Origin: Propionibacteriaceae bacterium
GTDB lineage: Bacteria > Actinomycetota > Actinomycetes > Propionibacteriales > Propionibacteriaceae
DNA length: 12,796 nucleotides
Reading direction: 5' to 3'
Assembly (NCBI GenBank): GCA_009778535.1
Contig: WRJP01000044.1
Coordinates: forward strand, 1 to 12,796
Shown: positions 6,273 through 11,235 of the stretch, piece after piece
How the letters are laid out: every line of letters begins with the position of its first letter
How positions within the stretch are numbered: position 1 is the stretch's first letter
Program-made: the position numbers and the translations under genes
Notes under the pieces: generated by a model
The model's database searches: none
Told to the model about the DNA's origin: nothing
What the model saw: the letters and a program-made list of their open reading frames with translations, nothing else

Positions 6273-7462
6273 TGGGTAACATTTCAAAAGTCGTCAGCTT
6301 TGAAATATCTCGCACGCTGAAGAAGGCGAGTTTTTGGTTTACAACTCTTGCTATCCCAGCCCTTATTGCGGTCGTAGGTGTCATCGCCGCATTTGCCTCT
6401 TTTGCTTCTGCTGAAGCTGCGCTAGAGCTGGCAGAAGACGATAGATTCAGTTTCGAGTACGTAGACGAATCTGGGCTGATCTACCCCATATCTTCTGGAA
6501 AACAAGTATTCGATGTGCAACTTTGTGCCGAAAATGCTATTGCGGAGAAAATAACCGCATGCTTCCATTATCCGGCAGACTTGTCCAAAGACTCGGTGGT
6601 AATCACAGCCCAAGATGTCGGCTTGGTTGAGAATTCGCGTTATGAGGCAGTCGCAGTGAAACTGCTTCAAGACAGTATCGACAAACGCATTGCTGATCCG
6701 CAACTGGTGGCGTTAGTGCGGGCTGGGGTGAGCACCCAGCTAACTACTTTCCGCGATGGGACACCTGCTAATGGACTTGCCGAGGCGATTGCTCCCTTGT
6801 TTTTTCCGGTCATGCTATTTCTGCTGATCGTGATGCTCGGCAATCAGATGCTTTCAGCGTTCCTTGAGGAAAAGGAGCACCGGGTAGCAGAGATGATTCT
6901 CACCACAATAAATGCCCGCAATCTGCTGGTTGGCAAACTCATCGGGATAGTGGTCACCGGTCTGGTACAAATGTCTGTATTCCTCATTCCCGCCCTTGCG
7001 GCGTTAATTGTGTGGATTGCCACCCCGATTGCCGGCATCACGTTGGTTTTCGATCCGCTCCGGATGTGTATGGGCGCGTTGCTGCTGTTGGGCGCATTTT
7101 GCCTCAACATGGTGTCGGTGGTGACTGTCGGGATGATCATGCCTACTGCCAAAGAGGCAGCTGGGTTGTTCACGCCGGTTCTACTTGCCTCGATTATGCC
7201 GCTGTATGCGTCCGGGATGATGGTAACTTCGCCCAACCACCCTGTTGTCCAGGTGCTGACCTTTTTCCCCTGGTCTGGAGGGCTGACTGGTTTGGTGCGC
7301 AATGCTTTTGGAACGCTTGATTTGGCTCAAGGGATAGTCGTTATCGTCATCCAGTTTGCGTTTGCGGTTCTGATCGGATTTGTAGCTTCGCGTATCGCAC
7401 AATACGGGTTGATCTCGTACACCAAAGCCTTGAATTTACGCGCTGTGCTGCGTCGATCTTGA
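6272..7462 (+). CDS. ABC transporter permease, ABC-2 / NatB-like
   Basis: This 396-residue membrane protein is the permease of the preceding ATPase. It has one N-terminal helix (about residues 21-47), then an extracytoplasmic domain of about 120 residues. A membrane domain of five or so helices begins near residue 172. This single helix, large loop, helix cluster layout is that of the COG1668/ABC-2 exporters such as NatB. The cytoplasmic coupling segment EEKEHRVAEMILTT (near residue 198), followed by GKLIGIVVTGLVQ, matches the family's EEKE-R--E-LL pattern. It is translationally coupled to the ATPase (one-base overlap, ATG at 6272). The external loop contains two cysteines (about residues 90 and 99, in VQLCAENAIAEKITACF) that could form a disulfide. 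The transported compound is unknown. Confidence 0.88.
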   Translation: MGNISKVVSFEISRTLKKASFWFTTLAIPALIAVVGVIAAFASFASAEAALELAEDDRFSFEYVDESGLIYPISSGKQVFDVQLCAENAIAEKITACFHYPADLSKDSVVITAQDVGLVENSRYEAVAVKLLQDSIDKRIADPQLVALVRAGVSTQLTTFRDGTPANGLAEAIAPLFFPVMLFLLIVMLGNQMLSAFLEEKEHRVAEMILTTINARNLLVGKLIGIVVTGLVQMSVFLIPALAALIVWIATPIAGITLVFDPLRMCMGALLLLGAFCLNMVSVVTVGMIMPTAKEAAGLFTPVLLASIMPLYASGMMVTSPNHPVVQVLTFFPWSGGLTGLVRNAFGTLDLAQGIVVIVIQFAFAVLIGFVASRIAQYGLISYTKALNLRAVLRRS

Positions 7463-7520
7463 GTCAGCTATCTTTGCGTTAACCCCTGTTGGCATTAACT
7501 TTTGGTTATGGTTCGCGCGG

Positions 7521-7793
7521 TTAGGACTTACGCTCTGGGTGTTCTTTTTCCCAAGCGCTAAGTTGCTGTTCTAGCGCTTTCATGAGCTCAAATACCTGCG
7601 AGGGTGGGATACGAACCCGAGACACAACAGTGGCTTCCCGAATAACGGTGTCGTCCTCCATGCGCGGAGGTTCAGAAAAAGCCGCAAAATCGAGAACGAA
7701 GGCCTCGTCGGTGTGCCAGGCGCGGATAAAATCAGCGAAATTCCCACCAGCTAGTTCTTCACGAATACGGACTTGGAGTTGTTGCTCAGGCAT
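7521..7793 (-). CDS. DUF3467 family protein
   Basis: A 90-residue protein whose text matches the uncharacterised DUF3467 family: 'GGNFADFIRAWHTDEAFVLDFAAF', then 'VVSRVRIPPSQVFELMKALEQQLSAWEK'. The family pattern is an N-terminal strand region, a conserved F-LDF and a helix that follows an SRV---P segment. It has no signal peptide or membrane segment, so it is probably cytosolic. The role is unknown. The start ATG at 7791-7793 has only a weak Shine-Dalgarno. It is convergent to the ABC permease (58-bp gap, with no strong terminator visible) and divergent from meaB. The two divergent genes share the 116-bp region 7794-7909. Confidence 0.75.
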   Translation of the reverse strand: MPEQQLQVRIREELAGGNFADFIRAWHTDEAFVLDFAAFSEPPRMEDDTVIREATVVSRVRIPPSQVFELMKALEQQLSAWEKEHPERKS

Positions 7794-7845
7794 GGCTAAA
7801 GCCTAGCTGCAATTCGGTGTTTCAGTTTGAATTTGACGTTCTCTT

Positions 7846-7861
7846 TGCGATTCAGATCGCA
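7846..7861. promoter_or_regulatory. 16-bp dyad in the divergent DUF3467/meaB promoter region
   Basis: TGCGAT (7846-7851) and ATCGCA (7856-7861) flank TCAG, about 50 bp from each flanking start codon. No gene ends here, so it cannot be a terminator for a neighbour, and an operator is the simplest reading. A TAATAT (7871-7876) follows ten bases later and could be a -10 for meaB, but no matching -35 at 16-18 bp is seen. Confidence 0.35.
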
Positions 7862-7909
7862 GTTTCTAGGTAATATGAGTCCAAGATTGGAGCGACCAGA
7901 GGGGAAATA

Positions 7910-9022
7910 GTGCTAGACAATGAGTACGACAGCGGCAGGCTTTTTAATGCTCCCCAAACTCAGACCAACTATTCTGACGCGAAACGGGTTGCAGATGCCG
8001 CTACTTCGCGGCAAGCCATGACAGTTGAGCGTCTGGCCGAAAAAGTACTGGAAGGCTCACGGCAGCACATCGCGCGTGCCATCACCCTAGTGGAATCGTC
8101 CCATCCGGATCATCGCCGCATTTCACGAACCCTGCTGCGGATTTTGCGACCGTATGCTGGAAAGGCAATACGAGTAGGTATTTCTGGCGTTCCCGGTGCT
8201 GGAAAATCCACGTTCATTGATGCGATGGGGCGCAGACTCATTGATATGGGACATCGGGTGGCAGTACTGGCAATCGACCCAACATCAACAAAGACGGGCG
8301 GTTCAATCCTGGGAGACCGTACCCGTATGGGAGAGCTAGCAGCATCTGATGCGGCCTTCGTGCGTCCCTCCCCAACATCGGGACATTTGGGTGGAGTTGC
8401 ACGAGCCACCAGAGAATCAATGATCATCACTGAAGCCGCCGGATTCGATGTGACCCTCATCGAAACTGTCGGCGTCGGACAATCTGAAGTCGCTGTAGCG
8501 GGCATGGTAGACACCTTCTTACTGATCACACTGGCACGTGCCGGTGACCAGCTACAAGGCATCAAACGCGGCATCTTGGAAATGGCCGACATCATCACGG
8601 TAAACAAGGCCGACGGAGAGCACGAAACCGAAGCCCGAATGGCAGCTCGTGATCTGCAAGTAGCCATGAAGCTGATTAACTCAGACCCCGATGCGCCGCG
8701 TGCGCAGGTGCTCACCTCAAGCTCGGTAACTGGGAAAGGTTTGGACGAACTGTGGCAAGCTATCAAAGCCCATCGTGCCCAGCTGGAAGCCAGTGGCGAG
8801 CTAGAGTCTAGGCGCGCCAAACAACAACTGGAATGGCTGTGGGCGCTAGTCAACGGCGAGTTGGAAGACGCCATGCGACGTTCGCAACGAGTCAAGGACA
8901 TAGCCGGTGAGCTAGAAGCAGAAGTAGTGTCAGGGGAGTTATCAGCGCTGGAAGCTAGCACCGCTATCATCAGCGCATTCGCTCAAGACATTCCAACTTT
9001 GATTCGTGCCGAAACCCACTGA
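7910..9022 (+). CDS. meaB: Methylmalonyl Co-A mutase-associated GTPase MeaB (ArgK-type)
   Basis: The protein has 370 residues from GTG 7910, with GAGGGG at 7899-7904. It is a G3E-type P-loop GTPase that protects and reloads adenosylcobalamin-dependent methylmalonyl-CoA mutase. Visible motifs are Walker A GVPGAGKST (93-101), switch I region DPTS---GGSILGDRTRM (123-140), switch II ETVGVGQSE (185-193), DQLQGIKRGI (213-222) and the base-specificity motif NKAD (232-235). A C-terminal helical arm lies at about 300-370. Typical homologues have about 330 residues; the extra 35-40 lie at the N-terminus, are polar and may be non-essential. An internal ATG at 8018 would give the usual length but lacks a Shine-Dalgarno. 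Normally meaB follows mutA-mutB, but here neither is adjacent within the window. A related client such as another B12-dependent acyl-CoA mutase is possible. Confidence 0.93.
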   Translation: MLDNEYDSGRLFNAPQTQTNYSDAKRVADAATSRQAMTVERLAEKVLEGSRQHIARAITLVESSHPDHRRISRTLLRILRPYAGKAIRVGISGVPGAGKSTFIDAMGRRLIDMGHRVAVLAIDPTSTKTGGSILGDRTRMGELAASDAAFVRPSPTSGHLGGVARATRESMIITEAAGFDVTLIETVGVGQSEVAVAGMVDTFLLITLARAGDQLQGIKRGILEMADIITVNKADGEHETEARMAARDLQVAMKLINSDPDAPRAQVLTSSSVTGKGLDELWQAIKAHRAQLEASGELESRRAKQQLEWLWALVNGELEDAMRRSQRVKDIAGELEAEVVSGELSALEASTAIISAFAQDIPTLIRAETH

Positions 9023-9047
9023 TAGGTCTTGGACGATGTAGTTGCTA

Positions 9048-9062
9048 AGCCCTGCCGGGGCT
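9048..9062. terminator. Possible bidirectional hairpin between meaB and the pit-linked small gene
   Basis: AGCCC (9048-9052) and GGGCT (9058-9062) form a GC-rich stem around TGCCG, extendable by a G-U pair. It lies in the 39-bp gap between two convergent stop codons, where a shared terminator would be expected. Neither strand has a clear T-run after it. Confidence 0.4.
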
Positions 9063-9370
9063 CACTTCTTGGTAAACACTGGCATGATCCCATCAAAAGT
9101 GATGGCGATGCCTAGCCCGTGTGCAGCTATGAAGCCAATCCCGGCAAGCATCCCCAGCATCACAAAGGCGAATGCCGCATATGCGACTAGCCGACCTGCC
9201 AAGTGCGGCTTTTTTTCTTCCCCAACCGCATGTTCTTCAGCCTCGCCGCCAGTGCCCCAAGCTAACGCGCGAATTCCGAATGCGAACAGTGCAGGTAAAC
9301 CAGCACCGAAAAGGATTCCTGCTAATAGAATCTGCCAAGCTGCATTAAGTACGGCCATAAACTGTTCCAT
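9062..9370 (-). CDS. Small two-helix membrane protein coupled to pit
   Basis: A 102-residue protein starting at the ATG at 9368-9370. This start has GGAGG seven bases upstream and shares one base with the pit stop (TAATG), so translation is coupled to the transporter. The frame is open six codons further, inside pit, but that start has no such support. Two hydrophobic helices are visible, about residues 7-34 (VLNAAWQILLAGILFGAGLP) and 61-86 (RLVAYAAFAFVMLGMLAGIG). They are joined by a charged, presumably cytoplasmic or periplasmic loop containing GGEAEEHAVGEEKKPH. Similar small hydrophobic genes, as I recall, sit beside pit in other actinobacteria, suggesting an accessory or regulatory subunit of the phosphate transporter. 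I know of no demonstrated function. Confidence 0.75.
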   Translation of the reverse strand: MEQFMAVLNAAWQILLAGILFGAGLPALFAFGIRALAWGTGGEAEEHAVGEEKKPHLAGRLVAYAAFAFVMLGMLAGIGFIAAHGLGIAITFDGIMPVFTKK

Positions 9371-10554
9371 TACGCATCCTCCTTCCATTCTTCGTTCACA
9401 TTGGCAGAACTAATCCTGTTCCGGCGTGAAATCACATAAAATCCGCAGGCGATGGCCCCAAGCAAACCAAAGACAGTGAACGCACCCACTGGGCCGCCTA
9501 TCGCATTACCAATCAGGTACATCAACGCTCCAATGAGACCAGCCGCAGGGAAGGTGGTCAGCCAGGCGAAAAGCATTTTTCCAGCCACAGACCAACGTAC
9601 TTTTGCCCCGATCCCAATGCCGGTTCCCATGATCGATCCGGTAGCCACATGCGTGGTTGACAGCGCGAAACCCAGTTGACTGGATGCGAGAATGACAGCA
9701 GCGGAAGAGGCCTCGGCGGCCATCCCTTGCGGGCTGGAGATTTCTACCAAGCCATGCCCCATGGTGCGGATGATCCGCCAACCACCGATATAGGTGCCTG
9801 CCGCGATCGCTAAAGCGCACGCGAGCTTTACCCAGAACGGGATGGAGTGCAGATCATCCCAGTGACCGCTTGCAATGAGCGCCAAGGTGACTATACCCAT
9901 GGTTTTCTGTGCATCATTTGTGCCGTGGGAAAGTGAAACTAGCGATGCGGTGCCGATTTGACCCCAACGAAAACCAGTTTCGCGGTAGTACTGGTTCACG
10001 CCATTAGTTATTGCGAAAACCAAGCGGGTGCCGATAGCAGAAACTATCACCGCAATCAGCGGTGATAGCAATGCTGGTATTGCTACTTTTCCCACAACCC
10101 CGCCGAGGCTGGCACCCTCACCGAACCATTTGACTTCATTGAAGCCCAGTCCAGCGATTGTTGCACCTACCAAACCTCCAAACAAGGCGTGAGATGAGCT
10201 TGACGGCAGACCCCACAACCAGGTGAGAACGTTCCAAATGATGGCGCCCGCGAGGCCAGCCAGCAGAATCAACAAAATGTTGAACCCGCCGTCGGTGACA
10301 AGCTCGGGACGCACCCCACCTGTTGAGGTCTGGATGCGGATCACGGCAGTGGTCACAGTCAACGCAACTTCTACACTCAAGAAGGCGCCGACAAGATTCA
10401 GAACTGCGCACAGCGTTACCGCGGCTTTCGGAGAAAGAGCCTTGGTCGCGATGGAGGTAGCCATCGCGTTCGCTGTGTCATGAAACCCGTTAGTGAAATC
10501 AAAGGCCAAGGCGGTGAGCACCACAATGACCAGAAAAATAAACACAGGATCCAC
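9370..10554 (-). CDS. pit: Low-affinity inorganic phosphate transporter, PiT family
   Basis: About 394 residues and roughly 10 membrane helices. It imports phosphate (with a divalent metal) using the proton or sodium gradient. Both PiT signature repeats are visible: ALAFDFTNGFHDTANAMATSIATKAL near the N-terminus and VSLSHGTNDAQKTMGI near the middle, together with GLPSSSSHALFGGLVGA and STTHVATGSIMGTG. The frame is open to an ATG at 10593, but I prefer the GTG at 10552-10554 (VDPVFIFLVIVVLTALAFDF). It gives the usual family N-terminus, and the ATG overlaps PHO-box-like repeats and lacks a Shine-Dalgarno. The GTG also falls at the transcription start predicted from TACGAT (10566-10561), so the mRNA may be leaderless. 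Another GTG at 10545, ten bases after GGAG, is a further option. The gene is cotranslated with the small membrane gene downstream. Confidence 0.93.
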   Translation of the reverse strand: MDPVFIFLVIVVLTALAFDFTNGFHDTANAMATSIATKALSPKAAVTLCAVLNLVGAFLSVEVALTVTTAVIRIQTSTGGVRPELVTDGGFNILLILLAGLAGAIIWNVLTWLWGLPSSSSHALFGGLVGATIAGLGFNEVKWFGEGASLGGVVGKVAIPALLSPLIAVIVSAIGTRLVFAITNGVNQYYRETGFRWGQIGTASLVSLSHGTNDAQKTMGIVTLALIASGHWDDLHSIPFWVKLACALAIAAGTYIGGWRIIRTMGHGLVEISSPQGMAAEASSAAVILASSQLGFALSTTHVATGSIMGTGIGIGAKVRWSVAGKMLFAWLTTFPAAGLIGALMYLIGNAIGGPVGAFTVFGLLGAIACGFYVISRRNRISSANVNEEWKEDA

Positions 10555-10560
10555 ACTCCA

Positions 10561-10566
10561 ATCGTA
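10561..10566 (-). promoter_or_regulatory. Candidate -10 element of pit
   Basis: On the - strand TACGAT lies eight bases after the GTTCAC repeats, the distance seen when a Pho-type regulator replaces the -35 contact. Its expected transcription start, seven bases on, is the GTG at 10554. Only four of six consensus bases match, so this rests mainly on context. Confidence 0.35.
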
Positions 10567-10574
10567 TGGGGAAA

Positions 10575-10597
10575 GTGAACTGTACGTGAACATGAAC
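10575..10597 (-). promoter_or_regulatory. PHO-box-like direct repeats upstream of pit
   Basis: Read on the - strand, GTTCAC occurs at 10591-10586 and 10580-10575, exactly 11 bp apart. A related GTTCAT lies at 10597-10592. Streptomyces-type PHO boxes bound by PhoP are direct repeats of 11 bp with a GTTCACC core. Finding this pattern just before a phosphate transporter gene is unlikely to be chance, although the seventh base (C) of the core is not kept. Confidence 0.5.
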
Positions 10598-10622
10598 TGA
10601 AAGAATGAGAAATTTTTGAGAT

Positions 10623-10651
10623 AACCACTAGCTCTGCTAGCTCGGCTGGTT
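10623..10651. repeat. Nested inverted repeats in the pit/lipoprotein intergenic region
   Basis: CTAGC (10628-10632) and GCTAG (10636-10640) flank TCT, and are themselves enclosed by AACCA (10623-10627) and TGGTT (10647-10651). They could form a hairpin or a regulator site between the two divergent genes. The inner dyad is perfect, while the outer arms are asymmetrically spaced. Confidence 0.3.
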
Positions 10652-10677
10652 TAGTTGCTGCTAGTTGGCTCTTAGTT
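10652..10677. repeat. Three helically phased TAGTT repeats
   Basis: TAGTT occurs at 10652-10656, 10662-10666 and 10673-10677, with periods of 10 and 11 bp. The first two copies share TAGTTG, and all three are followed within a few bases by CT or GCT. Same-face spacing of this sort is typical of tandem binding sites for a response regulator. They lie about 100 bp upstream of pit and 120 bp upstream of the lipoprotein gene. Confidence 0.3.
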
Positions 10678-10760
10678 CTGCTTCATTCCATACAGAGCTT
10701 CCAGGTTACCAAGCCAGGTGCGCAGCACTTGATAGACAGGTATTTCCAGCGTCTGTGTTA

Positions 10761-10784
10761 ATGTTGAACTAAGAATTTCAACAT
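10761..10784. promoter_or_regulatory. 24-bp inverted repeat before the lipoprotein gene
   Basis: ATGTTGAA (10761-10768), an 8-base spacer and TTCAACAT (10777-10784) form perfect 8-bp arms, ending one base before the ribosome-binding stretch GGAAAGAGA (10785-10793). Arm centres are 16 bp apart. It may be an operator for a dimeric regulator or an mRNA hairpin that controls translation of the lipoprotein gene. Confidence 0.45.
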
Positions 10785-10795
10785 GGAAAGAGATC

Positions 10796-11212
10796 ATGCG
10801 TAATAAAATCACCTCAGGCGTTTTGCTAATAGTCTGCGCCTTAGCATTGCCGTTCTTTTCGGGCTGCTCCCTCGGCGTAGATGTGAATAAAGAACTGCAA
10901 AACGCCTCGGAAACGATCAATGCGACTTGTCCTATGATGGTGGACGCCGAAACCCAGTTAGATAACACTGAGGTTGCGGACAAAATGTTGATCTACAACT
11001 ACACCATGATAAATTTCGCCAAAGCCGACCTCACTGATGAGCAATTGACTCAGGTGAAAGCCACTATGCAAAGGGATCTGTTAAATCTCATTAAAAGCTC
11101 ACCTGAGATGAAAGTATTTAGGGACTTTGGAGTCTCGCTTAAGTACGTATATCGCAGCAGTGACGCCCTAGAGCTGTTCTCGCTGACTTTCACGCCGGAA
11201 GATTACGCATAG
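10796..11212 (+). CDS. Putative lipoprotein, uncharacterised
   Basis: A 138-residue protein with a classical lipoprotein signal: positively charged MRNK, hydrophobic segment 8-21, and lipobox FSGC with the acylated Cys24. The mature part of 115 residues should be anchored outside the cytoplasmic membrane. After the anchor comes VNKELQNASETINATCPMMVDAETQLDN, then a soluble mixed domain. One further cysteine lies at about residue 45. The 'NATCPM-VD--T-LDN' and 'YNYT' segments resemble small uncharacterised lipoproteins I have seen in other bacteria, but I can name no domain. The ATG at 10796 is preceded by GGAAAGAGA. The gene is divergent from pit across about 200 bp of repeat-rich DNA and ends 23 bp before the convergent metG stop. 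A phosphate-related role is only a guess from position. Confidence 0.75.
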   Translation: MRNKITSGVLLIVCALALPFFSGCSLGVDVNKELQNASETINATCPMMVDAETQLDNTEVADKMLIYNYTMINFAKADLTDEQLTQVKATMQRDLLNLIKSSPEMKVFRDFGVSLKYVYRSSDALELFSLTFTPEDYA

Positions 11213-11235
11213 CGGCTAACGCCTGCTCGTCGCTG

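Noticed and set aside
6844..7302. A 152-codon frame antisense to the ABC permease
   Set aside because: Low-complexity composition, no ribosome-binding site, and it lies wholly within the convincingly coding permease gene.
7479..7499. GTTAA...TTAAC inverted repeat as a terminator between the ABC permease and DUF3467 gene
   Set aside because: The stem is five AT-rich pairs with an 11-base loop, too weak to call, although a terminator would be expected in this convergent gap.
8110..8970. A 286-codon open frame antisense to meaB
   Set aside because: Very rich in Ser, Ala, Pro and Arg with no family resemblance. It is an antisense shadow of a strongly conserved GTPase gene.
10672..10983. A 103-codon - strand frame across the lipoprotein start and intergenic region
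   Set aside because: It would overlap the lipoprotein signal peptide on the opposite strand. No recognisable motif, and the lipoprotein on the + strand has a lipobox and ribosome-binding site.
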